From positions 124,001 through 188,000 of the forward strand of contig NZ_JAHBGF010000016.1 in assembly GCF_018390695.1 (NCBI RefSeq): DNA of 64,000 bases. The letters run 5' to 3'. The translations under genes and the position numbers were made by a program. The DNA comes from Ancylobacter sonchi. Lineage in GTDB: Bacteria; Pseudomonadota; Alphaproteobacteria; Rhizobiales; Xanthobacteraceae. The notes beneath the pieces are model-generated. The model saw nothing but the letters and a program-made list of their open reading frames with translations, ran no database searches and was not told the origin of the DNA. This document shows positions 10,566-19,263 of the stretch, in pieces (the stretch's first letter is position 1; each line of letters begins with the position of its first letter).

Positions 10566-11501
10566 TTGAACTGGATCTCGAACGTCGTCCGCCCCAAGCT
10601 CAACAGCTTCCTCAATCGCCGGGAAGTGCCGGAGAACCTGTGGGTGAAGTGCCCCGAGACCGGGCAGATGGTGTTCCACAAGGACCTCGAGGCCAATCTG
10701 CACGTGATCCCGGGCTCCGGCTATCACATGCGCATGGAGCCCACGGCCCGGCTGCGTGCCACCTTCGACGGCGGCAAATGGTACGATATCGCCCTGCCGT
10801 CGGTCGTTGCCGACCCGCTGAAGTTCCGCGACGAGAAGCGCTACACCGACCGGCTGAAGGACGCCCGCACCAAGACCGGGGCGCAGGACGCGCTGAAGGT
10901 CGGCTATGGCAAGCTCGAAGGCCTGCCGGTGACCGTCGCCGTACAGGATTTCGGCTTCATGGGCGGTTCGCTCGGCATGGCGGCGGGCGAGGCCATCGTC
11001 ACCGGGCTGGAGACCGCCGCGGCCCGGGGCACGCCCTTCATCATCTTCGCCTCCTCCGGCGGCGCGCGCATGCAGGAGGGCATCCTCTCGCTGATGCAGA
11101 TGCCGCGCACCACTTGCGCGGTGCAGGAACTGCGCGAGGCGCGGTTGCCCTATATCGTCGTGCTCACCAACCCGACCACCGGCGGCGTCACCGCCTCCTA
11201 CGCCATGCTGGGCGACGTGCATCTCGCCGAGCCGGGCGCGCTGATCGGTTTCGCCGGCCCGCGCGTCATCGAGCAGACCATCCGCGAGAAGCTGCCTGAC
11301 GGCTTCCAGCGCTCGGAATTCCTGCGCCAGCACGGCATGGTCGACATGGTGGTGCACCGTCACGACATGCGCGCCACCCTCGCCCGACTCTGCCGGCTGC
11401 TGATGCGCGCGCCCGCTGTCGAGACGACGCCGGCCCGTGCCGAGGAACCGGCCACGACGCCGGACGCCGTCGCCGCTCCCGCCGCTCCGGCGGCTTCCTG
11501 A
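10566..11501 (+). CDS. accD: acetyl-CoA carboxylase carboxyltransferase beta subunit
   Basis: AccD, with AccA, transfers the carboxyl group from biotin to acetyl-CoA in fatty-acid synthesis. I start it at a TTG at 10566 because the protein then reads [11 protein letters not shown], the family N-terminus; GGAG lies about ten bases upstream. The crotonase-like core is intact ([34 protein letters not shown]). The N-terminal zinc ribbon is degenerate. Of the four expected cysteines only Cys29 remains, with Thr32, Ile48 and Ser51 in the other places. The last 35 residues are a Pro/Ala-rich tail. Confidence 0.94.
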   Translation: MNWISNVVRPKLNSFLNRREVPENLWVKCPETGQMVFHKDLEANLHVIPGSGYHMRMEPTARLRATFDGGKWYDIALPSVVADPLKFRDEKRYTDRLKDARTKTGAQDALKVGYGKLEGLPVTVAVQDFGFMGGSLGMAAGEAIVTGLETAAARGTPFIIFASSGGARMQEGILSLMQMPRTTCAVQELREARLPYIVVLTNPTTGGVTASYAMLGDVHLAEPGALIGFAGPRVIEQTIREKLPDGFQRSEFLRQHGMVDMVVHRHDMRATLARLCRLLMRAPAVETTPARAEEPATTPDAVAAPAAPAAS

Positions 11502-11508
11502 CGCGAGG

Positions 11509-12870
11509 ATGACTGCCGTGCCTGCCCTCCCGGCCGCCGGCGATGGCGCCAGCCCGCCCATCGATACCATCTTCGAGCGGCTGCTGGCGCTGCATCCCAA
11601 GCTGATCGACCTGTCGCTCGACCGTATGGAGCGGTTGATGGCGCGGCTCGGCCATCCCGAGCGCCAGCTGCCGCCGCTGATCCATGTCGCCGGCACCAAT
11701 GGCAAGGGCTCCACCGTCGCCTTCATGCGGGCGATACTGGAAGCCGCCGGCAAGCGGGTGCACGTCTACACCTCGCCGCATCTGGTGCGCTTCAACGAGC
11801 GCATCCGCCTCGCCGGCCGCCTGGTCGAGGACGCCCAGCTGGTCGACGCGCTCGACCGGGCGGAGAAGGCCAATGGCGGCGAGCCGATCACCTTCTTCGA
11901 GATCACAACCGCAGCGGCCTTCCTGCTGTTCGCCGAAGTGGAAGCCGATGTGCTGCTGCTGGAAGTCGGCCTCGGCGGCCGGCTCGACGCCACCAATGTG
12001 GTGGAAAGCGCGCTGGTCAGCGTCATCACGCCGGTATCGATCGACCATGTCGACTTCCTCGGCGAGACGGTCACCGCCATCGCCGGCGAGAAGGCCGGCA
12101 TCCTGAAGCCCGGCGTGCCGGCGGTGATCGGCCGGCAGAACGAGGCGGCGCTGCGGGTCATCGAGCGGCAGGCCGCGCGGATGCGCGCGCCGCTGACCAT
12201 CATGGGCGAGCAGTTCCAGGCGCATGACGAAGGCGGCCGGCTGATCGTCGCGGACGAGCACGGGCTGTTCGACCTGCCGCGCCCGCGCCTGGTCGGCCCG
12301 CACCAGATCGAGAATGCCGGCCTCGCCGTCGAGGCACTGCGGATCGCCGGCCTTGTCGTGCCTTCGCTGACGCTGCCGCCCCGCGCCTTCGAGGAGGGCG
12401 TGCGCGCGGCGGAATGGCCGGCGCGGCTGCAGCGGCTCGGCTCCGGCCCGCTCACCGCCCATGCGCCGGAAGGCGTCGACATCTGGCTCGACGGCGGCCA
12501 CAACGCCGCCGGCGGACAGGCTCTCGCCGCGGCGCTGGCCGATATCGAGGACCGGGTACCGCGCCCGCTGGTGCTGATCGTCGGCATGCTCGGCACCAAG
12601 GATTCCGGTGCCTTTCTCGCCCCCTTCGCCGGGCTGGCGCGCGAGCTCATCGCCGTGCCGGTGCCGGGCGACCACAAGGGCCGCTCGCCGGAGGAGGTCG
12701 CGGCCGCCGGCGCGGCGCACGGCATCTCGTCCTCGACGGCACCGAGCGTGGCCGCCGCCCTTGACGGGCTCGCCGCCTTCCCGGTGGCGCCGGCGCCACG
12801 GGTGCTGATCGCCGGCTCGCTCTATCTCGCCGGCGCGGTGCTGGGGGAAAACGGCAACCTGCCGGAATAG
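11509..12870 (+). CDS. folC: folylpolyglutamate synthase / dihydrofolate synthase
   Basis: FolC adds glutamate to dihydropteroate and folates in the cytoplasm. It is a Mur-ligase-type enzyme of about 453 residues. Seen: the ATP loop VAGTNGKGSTVAF, the loop YTSPHLVRFNERIRL, EVGLGGRLDATNV, the second lid motif HDEGGRL, and GGHNAAGG. The ATG at 11509 lies seven bases after accD. A GTG at 11518, with GAGGA eight bases upstream, is an equally good start. It is the last gene of the trpFBA-accD-folC unit. Confidence 0.93.
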   Translation: MTAVPALPAAGDGASPPIDTIFERLLALHPKLIDLSLDRMERLMARLGHPERQLPPLIHVAGTNGKGSTVAFMRAILEAAGKRVHVYTSPHLVRFNERIRLAGRLVEDAQLVDALDRAEKANGGEPITFFEITTAAAFLLFAEVEADVLLLEVGLGGRLDATNVVESALVSVITPVSIDHVDFLGETVTAIAGEKAGILKPGVPAVIGRQNEAALRVIERQAARMRAPLTIMGEQFQAHDEGGRLIVADEHGLFDLPRPRLVGPHQIENAGLAVEALRIAGLVVPSLTLPPRAFEEGVRAAEWPARLQRLGSGPLTAHAPEGVDIWLDGGHNAAGGQALAAALADIEDRVPRPLVLIVGMLGTKDSGAFLAPFAGLARELIAVPVPGDHKGRSPEEVAAAGAAHGISSSTAPSVAAALDGLAAFPVAPAPRVLIAGSLYLAGAVLGENGNLPE

Positions 12871-13017
12871 GCTCCGCCGGCCTCCCCGGGCCGAATGGCA
12901 GCTACGACAAGCGCAGTAACCGCGCAAGGCTCCATCCTGCAGACGCGCGAAAGCACCGGCGCCCGCCAGGGCCCGGCCACTCTCGCTCGAAACAGGTGGC
13001 GGCGTCGGCGACCGCGC

Positions 13018-13554
13018 TCAGCGCGGCGCCAGCACCATGATCATCTGCCGGCCTTCCAGCAGCGGCTCGGACTCGACCTTTGCGATGGTCGCGAGCTCTT
13101 CCTTGACCTTGTTGAGCAGCTTGTAGCCGAGCTCCTGGTGCGCCATCTCGCGACCGCGGAAGCGCAGGGTGACCTTCACCTTGTCGCCTTCGTCGAAGAA
13201 GCGGTGGATCGCCTTCATCTTCACCTCGTAGTCATGGGTGTCGATGCCGGGACGCAGCTTGATTTCCTTGATCTCGACGACGTGCTGCTTCTTGCGCGCC
13301 TCGCTGGCCTTCTTCTGGTTCTGGTACTTGAAGCGGCCGTAATCGAGGATCTTGCAGACAGGCGGAACCGAGTTCGGCGCGATCTCGACGAGATCGAGGC
13401 CAGCTTCCTGCGCCAGGGCAATGGCATCGCGCGTCGGCACGACGCCGCGATTCTGCCCGTCCTGGTCGATGAGCTGGACTTCACGGATACGGATGTCTTC
13501 GTTGACGCGCGGGCCTTCCTTCTCAGGCACGGCGGCTCTCATGGGGCGACGAAT
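13018..13554 (-). CDS. infC: translation initiation factor IF-3, probable AUU start
   Basis: IF3 binds the 30S subunit and rejects wrong start codons. The protein (178 residues) has the N-domain pattern [17 protein letters not shown], the linker [10 protein letters not shown] and the C-domain [17 protein letters not shown]. An ATG at 13542 opens the frame, but it is 18 bases from the only good ribosome site, AGAGGAGAAG (13561-13570). An in-frame ATT ending at 13554 sits six bases from that site and gives [19 protein letters not shown], the common form of IF3. I therefore choose ATT. In enterobacteria this rare start lets IF3 repress its own mRNA. Confidence 0.9.
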   Translation of the reverse strand: MRRPMRAAVPEKEGPRVNEDIRIREVQLIDQDGQNRGVVPTRDAIALAQEAGLDLVEIAPNSVPPVCKILDYGRFKYQNQKKASEARKKQHVVEIKEIKLRPGIDTHDYEVKMKAIHRFFDEGDKVKVTLRFRGREMAHQELGYKLLNKVKEELATIAKVESEPLLEGRQMIMVLAPR

Positions 13555-13845
13555 GGGGGTCTTCTCCTCTGACGTTCCGGGTACATCCTACCGCGCATCT
13601 CGGGACAGGCCTGTCGGCTCGTTCACGCGCGTATAGAACGGTCGCAGAACATCGGTACAAACCCGCCGGAAGTCAACGGTCTTACCTAACGTAAAGAGAT
13701 ACGAAAGCCGCGATAATAAGCAATTTCCTCTCCGACGCTGCCTTTTGATGTTGCTTTTCGGCATCCACGACGCCTTGAGTGCGTCGCTGGCCGGCCGATT
13801 CCGCCGTGTCGGCACGCGTATGGACACGGGGCAGCGAGGACGCGA
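13555..13845. other. divergent intergenic region infC / hydrolase
   Basis: About 290 bases without a gene. The middle (13675-13770) is unusually AT-rich and must hold the infC promoter. On the minus strand TTGACT (13676-13671) and, further upstream, TTGCTT followed 16 bases later by TATCTC are possible promoter elements. No structured RNA was recognised. Confidence 0.4.
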
Positions 13846-14628
13846 ATGGCCGACGACACGCCGGATCTCACCGAGGCGCGCTTCATCGAGGTCGGCCAGC
13901 CGGCGCGACGCATCGCGGTGCGCACCACGCCGGGACGCAGCGAGGAGGGCGCGCCGGGCCTCTTGTGGTGCGGCGGCTATCTCTCGGACATGCGCGGCAC
14001 CAAGGCCGAGGAGCTGGCGAAATGGGGCACCGCTCACGGCCGCCAGGTCGTGCGGTTCGACTATTCCGGTCATGGCGAATCCGGCGGCGACTTCATCGAC
14101 GGCACGATCTCCGATTGGGCGGAGGACGCCGTCGCGGTGTTCGACCGCTGCACCCATGGGCCGCAGATCGTCGTCGGCTCCTCCATGGGCGGCTGGATCT
14201 CGCTGCTGCTGGCCCGGGCGCTGGCCGCGCGCGGCGACAAACGGCTCGCCGGCCTCGTGCTGATCGCCCCGGCACCGGACTTCACCGAGGAGCTGATGTG
14301 GAAGGCGATGACGCCGGAAATTCGCACCGAGCTGGTCGAGAAAGGCGTCTGGTACCGCGAATCCGAGCACGGAAGCAGCCCGATCACCCTGAAGCTGATC
14401 GAGGACGGGCGACGGCACATGGTGCTTGGTGAACCCTTCGCGGTCGGCTGCCCGGTGCGGATTCTGCAGGGCGTCGCCGACGATGTGGTGCCGTGGCGCC
14501 ACGCGATGAAGCTGGTCACCTGCCTCGCCGAGGACGACGTGGTGGCGACGCTCATCAAGGATGGCGACCATCGGTTGTCGCGCCCGGAGGACATCGATCG
14601 CCTGCTCGGCGCCGTGGCCTCGCTCTAG
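13846..14628 (+). CDS. alpha/beta hydrolase
   Basis: A 260-residue cytoplasmic serine hydrolase. The nucleophile elbow is GSSMGGW (Ser near residue 107), the oxyanion region is RFDYSGHGESGG, the acid is probably in GVADDVVP, and the His is in GDHRLSRPED. The arrangement resembles the ABHD10-like thioesterase/esterase group, but the substrate cannot be read from sequence. A GAGGA five bases before the ATG supports the start. It is convergent with rsmD. Confidence 0.85.
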   Translation: MADDTPDLTEARFIEVGQPARRIAVRTTPGRSEEGAPGLLWCGGYLSDMRGTKAEELAKWGTAHGRQVVRFDYSGHGESGGDFIDGTISDWAEDAVAVFDRCTHGPQIVVGSSMGGWISLLLARALAARGDKRLAGLVLIAPAPDFTEELMWKAMTPEIRTELVEKGVWYRESEHGSSPITLKLIEDGRRHMVLGEPFAVGCPVRILQGVADDVVPWRHAMKLVTCLAEDDVVATLIKDGDHRLSRPEDIDRLLGAVASL

Positions 14629-14640
14629 GATGCGCGGCCG

Positions 14641-15210
14641 CTAATCGGTCGCACCGCCCGGCGCGCGCAGGAAGACCACCTCGGTGGTGTCGTAGCGCCG
14701 GCGCTCCAGCTCGGTGAAGCCGTCCGGCGGTGTGAAGCCGGACTGCACCGCCTCCTCGACGAGAATGAGCGCGCCCGGCGCCAGCCAGCCACCGTCACGC
14801 GCGCCCTCCAGCGACGTCTCGGCGAGGCCGTGGCCATAGGGCGGGTCGCAGAAGACGAGATCGAAGGCATCGCTGGCGAAGGCGGTGCCGAGCTTGGTCG
14901 CGTCGCGGCGGAAGATGCGGGTGATGCCGCCGAGCCCGAGCGCCTCGATATTGGCCCGGATCAGTCCGCGCGACTCGGACGCTTCCTCGACGAACACCGC
15001 GAACTTCGCCCCGCGCGACAACGCCTCGAGGCCGAGCGCGCCGGTACCGGCAAACAGGTCCAGTACCCGGGCGCCGTCGGCCGCGTCGTCATAGGCATGC
15101 GCGAGGACGTTGAACAACGCCTCGCGCAGCCGGTCGGTGGTGGGACGGGTCGCGCTGGAGCTCGGCCCCCGCAGGGGCCGACCGCCAAAACGGCCGCCGA
15201 CGATGCGCAT
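14641..15210 (-). CDS. rsmD: 16S rRNA (guanine966-N2)-methyltransferase
   Basis: RsmD methylates G966 of 16S rRNA during 30S assembly. The 189-residue protein has the N-terminal MRIVGGRFGGRPL, the SAM-binding VLDLFAGTGALGLEAL and the catalytic DPPY tetrad in LVFCDPPYG. It lies 17 bases downstream of rluB on the same strand, so the two RNA-modification genes are probably co-transcribed. Confidence 0.93.
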   Translation of the reverse strand: MRIVGGRFGGRPLRGPSSSATRPTTDRLREALFNVLAHAYDDAADGARVLDLFAGTGALGLEALSRGAKFAVFVEEASESRGLIRANIEALGLGGITRIFRRDATKLGTAFASDAFDLVFCDPPYGHGLAETSLEGARDGGWLAPGALILVEEAVQSGFTPPDGFTELERRRYDTTEVVFLRAPGGATD

Positions 15211-15227
15211 CGCCCGGCTTCCCGCGT

Positions 15228-17711
15228 TCAGCTACGCGGCGGACGCGGGCCGCGGGGCTTCGACGGACCACCTGACGGCCGGTCCCCGCGCGGCTTGCCG
15301 CCGCCGGGCTTGCCGCCAGAGCCCTTTCCGCCGAAACCTTTGCTGCCGCCAGGCTTGCCGGCGAACTTGCCGGCGGGACGCCCGCCGGGCTTGTCGCCGA
15401 AGGCGCGCTCGCCGCGCGGCTTGTCGCCGGCGAAGTTCTTCGCACCATAGGTCTTGCCGCCGGCACCCGCACCCTTGCCAGCCGGCCGGCTGTCACGACG
15501 CTCGCCGTCTTCGCTGGATCGGGACGGACGACCGCGCCCGGCCTCCTCCGACTTCACCCGGCCGCTATAGGGCCGGTCGCTGCCTTCGCCGCGGAAGGAG
15601 CGCTCGCGGAACGGGCGCTCGCCCTGTTCGCGACGCGGCGCACGCGCCGGCCGCTCCTCGCCATCGCGGGAACGGAACGGACGCTCGCCCTCCTCACGCT
15701 TGCGGAAGGGGCGGTCGCCCTCCGGCCGGTCGGCACGCGGACGGAACGGACGTTCGCCGCGCTCACCCTCCTCGCGCGGCGTGCGGGAGCGGAACGGGCG
15801 CTCACCCTGCTCGCGCGTGCGGAAACCGCCCTCGTCGGAACGCGAGCGGAAGGGCCGGGCAGCCGCGGCTTCCTCGCGCGGCGTGCGCGGACGGAAAGCC
15901 CGCTCGGTACGCTCGCCTTCCTCGCGACGCGGGGCACGGGCGGGACGCTCCTCGCCGTCGCGGCTGCGGAACGGGCGATCGCCCTCCTCGCGGCGCGGAC
16001 GCTCGCTACGGTCACGGAACGGGCGCTCACCCTCCGGGCGCTCGGCGCGCGGACGGAACGGACGCTCGGCACGCTCGCCCTCCTCACGCGGCGGACGCGG
16101 ACGGAAGCTGCGCTCACCGCCCTCCTCACGACGCGGACCACGGGCGGGACGCTCCTCGCCGTCGCGGCTGCGGAACGGGCGCTCGCCATCCTCGCGGCGC
16201 GGACGCTCGCTACGGTCACGGAACGGGCGCTCACCCTCCGGGCGCTCGGCGCGCGGACGGGACGGACGCTCGGCACGCTCGCCATCCTCGCGCGGCGGAC
16301 GCGGACGGAAGCTGCGCTCACCGCCCTCCTCACGACGCGGACCACGGGCGGGACGCTCCTCGCCGTCGCGGCTGCGGAACGGCCGGTCGCCGTCCTCGCG
16401 GCGCGGACCCTCGCTACGGGCGCGGAACGGGCGCTCGCCATCCGGGCGCTCGGCACGCGGACGGGACGGACGCTCGGCGCGCTCGCCCTCCTCGCGCGGC
16501 GGACGCGAGCGGAAGGTGCGCTCACCTCCCTCGTCGCGGCGCGGACCACGGGCGGGGCGCTCCTCGCCGTCGCGCTTGCGGAACGGGCGGTCGCCCTCGG
16601 CGCGGCGGCCGCGCGGCGGCGCCCGCTCGGGCTCGGGCTCCGGCGCGTTGCTCTTCACCCGCTGTACCAGCACCTTGCGACCCTTGCGGTCGGCGACGAT
16701 GCCGGCGGTCACCTGGCGCTCGGCGCTCGCCTCGGTGTCGATCGGCTTGCGGCGATGGCGGTCCTCGGCGCCTTCCGGCTTGGCATAGCGCGCCGCCTTG
16801 CCACGCGCCGGCGGACGCGGCGCCTCCTCGTCGGAGCCGTCATAGACGAAAAGCGGGCCGTCGAAATCGGCGGCGGCGGCGGCGGACAGTTCAGGGCCAA
16901 GCTGGTCGGCGAGCACGCGGGTGCGTACTTCCTCGACCGCGCCCTGCGCGATCTCGCCGAGCTGGAACGGCCCGTAGGACAGGCGGATCAGCCGGTTCAC
17001 CTCGAGGCCGAGCGAGCCGAGAACGTTACGCACCTCGCGGTTCTTGCCCTCGCGCAGCGCCAGCGTCAGCCAGGAATTGGCGCCCTGCACCCGGTCCAGC
17101 ACCGCCTCGATGGGGCCGTAGTGCACGCCGTCGACGGTGATGCCGCCGATCAGCGCATCGAGCTTGTCCTGGGTGATCTCGCCCTTGGCGCGCACGCGAT
17201 AGCGGCGCAGCCAGCCGGTCTCCGGCAGCTCCAGCACCCGCGACAGGCCGCCATCATTGGTGAGCAGGATCAGGCCTTCGGTATTGAGGTCGAGCCGGCC
17301 GACCGAGACCAGGCGCGGCAGGCCCTCGGGCAGGATCTCGAACAGGGTCGGGCGCCCCTCGGGATCGAAATTGGTGGTCACCACGCCCTTGGGCTTGTGG
17401 TAGAGGAACAGCCGCGTGCGCTCCTTGGCCGGCAGCGGGCGACCATCGACGGTGATGGCGTCCTCCGCCGTCACGGTGCGGGCGGGGGTGTCGAGCACCT
17501 CGCCATTCACCGCCACCCGGCCCTCGCCGATCCACTCCTCGATCTCGCGGCGCGAGCCGAGACCGGCGCGGGCGATCACCTTGGCGACGCGCTCCGCCTC
17601 CCTCGGCTCGGCGGGAGCAAGGTTGCGCGGTGCGCGCGGCACGCGGTTCTGTTCCTTGCGGGGCGCGGCAGAAGGGCGCGAGGGCGGAGTGCGCGGGGGC
17701 ATTTTGGGCAT
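15228..17711 (-). CDS. rluB: 23S rRNA pseudouridine synthase (RluB-type) with very long repetitive Arg/Glu tail
   Basis: This is an RsuA/RluB-family pseudouridine synthase. Residues 1-40 are Pro-rich. About 40-90 is an S4 RNA-binding domain (RVAKVIARAGLGSRREIEEWI). The catalytic domain follows to about 275, with the active Asp in VSVGRLDLNTEGLILL and the ending EGKNREVRNVL. From about 330 to 827 the protein is almost entirely Arg, Glu, Pro, Gly and Ser with recurring RPFRSRDGEERPARGPRREE-type units. RluB of enterobacteria is about 290 residues, so the tail more than doubles it. The start is uncertain: ATGs at 17711 and 17702 both lack a clear ribosome site. The gene is divergent from tadA. 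Confidence 0.88.
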   Translation of the reverse strand: MPKMPPRTPPSRPSAAPRKEQNRVPRAPRNLAPAEPREAERVAKVIARAGLGSRREIEEWIGEGRVAVNGEVLDTPARTVTAEDAITVDGRPLPAKERTRLFLYHKPKGVVTTNFDPEGRPTLFEILPEGLPRLVSVGRLDLNTEGLILLTNDGGLSRVLELPETGWLRRYRVRAKGEITQDKLDALIGGITVDGVHYGPIEAVLDRVQGANSWLTLALREGKNREVRNVLGSLGLEVNRLIRLSYGPFQLGEIAQGAVEEVRTRVLADQLGPELSAAAAADFDGPLFVYDGSDEEAPRPPARGKAARYAKPEGAEDRHRRKPIDTEASAERQVTAGIVADRKGRKVLVQRVKSNAPEPEPERAPPRGRRAEGDRPFRKRDGEERPARGPRRDEGGERTFRSRPPREEGERAERPSRPRAERPDGERPFRARSEGPRREDGDRPFRSRDGEERPARGPRREEGGERSFRPRPPREDGERAERPSRPRAERPEGERPFRDRSERPRREDGERPFRSRDGEERPARGPRREEGGERSFRPRPPREEGERAERPFRPRAERPEGERPFRDRSERPRREEGDRPFRSRDGEERPARAPRREEGERTERAFRPRTPREEAAAARPFRSRSDEGGFRTREQGERPFRSRTPREEGERGERPFRPRADRPEGDRPFRKREEGERPFRSRDGEERPARAPRREQGERPFRERSFRGEGSDRPYSGRVKSEEAGRGRPSRSSEDGERRDSRPAGKGAGAGGKTYGAKNFAGDKPRGERAFGDKPGGRPAGKFAGKPGGSKGFGGKGSGGKPGGGKPRGDRPSGGPSKPRGPRPPRS
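15620..16640 (-). repeat. 204-bp in-frame repeats encoding the RluB tail
   Basis: The tail of rluB is built from near-identical DNA units of 204 bp (68 codons). One reference point, GGGACGCTCCTCGCCGTCG on the plus strand, starts at 15942, 16146 and 16350, and in slightly changed form at 16554: exact 204-base spacing each time. Degenerate, shorter copies flank it. The period is a multiple of three, so copy-number changes keep the frame. Confidence 0.85.
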
Positions 17712-17788
17712 TTGGGAAATATCCGAAACTTTGGTCGGCGGTGCTATCACGTCCTTGGCGCGGACGCGAGCATTTGGGACACGAACGG

Positions 17789-18259
17789 TTGAACGACGAC
17801 GAGAAGAGCCCCCCGGCACGGCCCGATTTCATGGATCGGGCGCTTCAGGAAGCGAGAAAGGCCGCCGAGCGCGGCGAGGTGCCGGTCGGCGCGGTGGTGG
17901 TACGCGAAGGCGACATCGTGGCGGCGGACGGCAACCGCACCCGCGAACTCGCCGACCCCTCGGCGCATGCCGAGATGCTGGCGATCCGTCAGGCGGCGGC
18001 GCGTCTCGGCACCGACCGGCTCTCCGACTGCGATCTCTATGTGACGCTGGAGCCCTGCACCATGTGTGCGGGCGTCATCGCCTGGGCCCGGCTGCGCCGG
18101 CTATATTACGGCGCCGCCGACCCCAAGGGCGGGGCGGTGGAGTCCGGCGTGCGCTTCTTCTCGGCGCCCACATGCCACCATGTGCCGGAGATCTATGACG
18201 GGATCGGGGCAACCGAGGCGGCGACGCTGCTGAAATCGTTCTTTTTCGCGCGCCGCTAG
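17789..18259 (+). CDS. tadA: tRNA-specific adenosine deaminase TadA
   Basis: TadA deaminates A34 of tRNA-Arg(ACG) to inosine. The zinc motif is complete: HAE in DPSAHAEMLAIRQ with the catalytic Glu, and PCTMC in TLEPCTMCAGVI. The core MDRALQEARKAAERGEVPVGAVVV begins at an ATG at 17831. Relatives usually have a few residues before FMD, so I chose the in-frame TTG at 17789 (156 residues). The ATG is the alternative (142 residues). Neither has a strong ribosome site. It is divergent from rluB. Confidence 0.92.
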   Translation: MNDDEKSPPARPDFMDRALQEARKAAERGEVPVGAVVVREGDIVAADGNRTRELADPSAHAEMLAIRQAAARLGTDRLSDCDLYVTLEPCTMCAGVIAWARLRRLYYGAADPKGGAVESGVRFFSAPTCHHVPEIYDGIGATEAATLLKSFFFARR

Positions 18260-18274
18260 CCTGTCAGGACGAGA

Positions 18275-19237
18275 TTACGCCAGCACCGCCTCCACGCGGC
18301 GCTTCACCTCGTCCTTCACCGGCTCGGCGGCCTTGAAGATCGCGGCGGCGCGGAAGAAGTCCAGCACGCGGAAATTATCGACATTGGGCCGGATCAGGAT
18401 GTCCGGCGCGCCGGACTTCAGCTTCTCGGCGACGATCGAGCCCGCCATGATCTGCAACGCCGCGAACATGGCGTCGAAGGGACGGGGCACGCCCCGCACC
18501 TCGCCGCCCGGACCGCCGGTGATGTCCACCGCCAGCACCTTGTCGGCGCGCAGCCGCAACAGGTCGAAGGGCAGCGGGTTGACCGCGCCGCCGTCGACCA
18601 GCGTATGGCCGCCATGCACCACCGGGCGGATCAGCCCGGGGATCGCCAGCGAGGCCGCCACCGCCGGGCGGATGTCGCCGGAGTGCATCACCTGCTCGCG
18701 CCGGGCCCAGTAATTTGTGGCGACCACATGCAGGGGGATCGCCAGTTCGTCGAAGCGCTCGGGCACCGAGGCCGGTAGGAAGCCTTCGAGGAACTTCTCG
18801 GCGTCGAGCAGCACCGGGTTGCCGAGCCCGCCGAACAGGTCGGCGATGCGCCCGACCCGCGCGGCGAGCAGGCGGCGCATCACCTCGCCGCGATCCTTCA
18901 TCAGGCCCGACACCATGTGGCGCAGCTCCAGCGCCGGGATGCCGGAGGCATAGGCGGCGCCGATCAGCGCGCCGATCGAGGCGCCGGCAATGGCGACCGG
19001 GCGGACGCCGAGCTCGTCGAGCGCCTCCAGCACCAGAATGTGCGACAGCCCGCGCGCGCCGCCCGAGCCCAGCGCCACGGCGAGCGAAGGCTCGCGCCCG
19101 GCGACGGGCACGCCATGCGAGGAAAGAACCGGTTCGTGAGGCGGCGCGTGACGTCCGCGCGCGGCGTGAGGATCGTCCATGGCGGCTGTCTCGCACGATT
19201 CCGCGGCATTTGTTTGAAAGGCCGCAGTAGTTTCCAT
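18275..19237 (-). CDS. patatin-like phospholipase family protein
   Basis: A patatin-fold serine acylhydrolase of up to 320 residues. The Ser-Asp dyad is present: GASIGALIGAAYASG (GxSxG) and DGGAVNPLP (DGG). The oxyanion loop GSGGARGLSH is also intact. The first about 50 residues are unlike the family, and a second ATG at 19180 may be the true start. It resembles the RssA/YchK subgroup, but the substrate is unknown. It lies 26 bases downstream of purD on the same strand. Confidence 0.85.
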   Translation of the reverse strand: METTAAFQTNAAESCETAAMDDPHAARGRHAPPHEPVLSSHGVPVAGREPSLAVALGSGGARGLSHILVLEALDELGVRPVAIAGASIGALIGAAYASGIPALELRHMVSGLMKDRGEVMRRLLAARVGRIADLFGGLGNPVLLDAEKFLEGFLPASVPERFDELAIPLHVVATNYWARREQVMHSGDIRPAVAASLAIPGLIRPVVHGGHTLVDGGAVNPLPFDLLRLRADKVLAVDITGGPGGEVRGVPRPFDAMFAALQIMAGSIVAEKLKSGAPDILIRPNVDNFRVLDFFRAAAIFKAAEPVKDEVKRRVEAVLA

Positions 19238-19263
19238 GACAAGCCGGCCGATAGGCTAGACGC

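Noticed and set aside
15620-16640. Regularly spaced near-identical units, considered as a CRISPR array
   Set aside because: The period of 204 bases is too long, there are no unique spacers, and the whole stretch is in frame inside rluB.
15110-17140. Long plus-strand Arg-rich open frames opposite rluB
   Set aside because: They are mirror images of the Arg/Glu repeat codons in the RluB tail. The S4 and pseudouridine synthase domains on the minus strand settle the coding strand.
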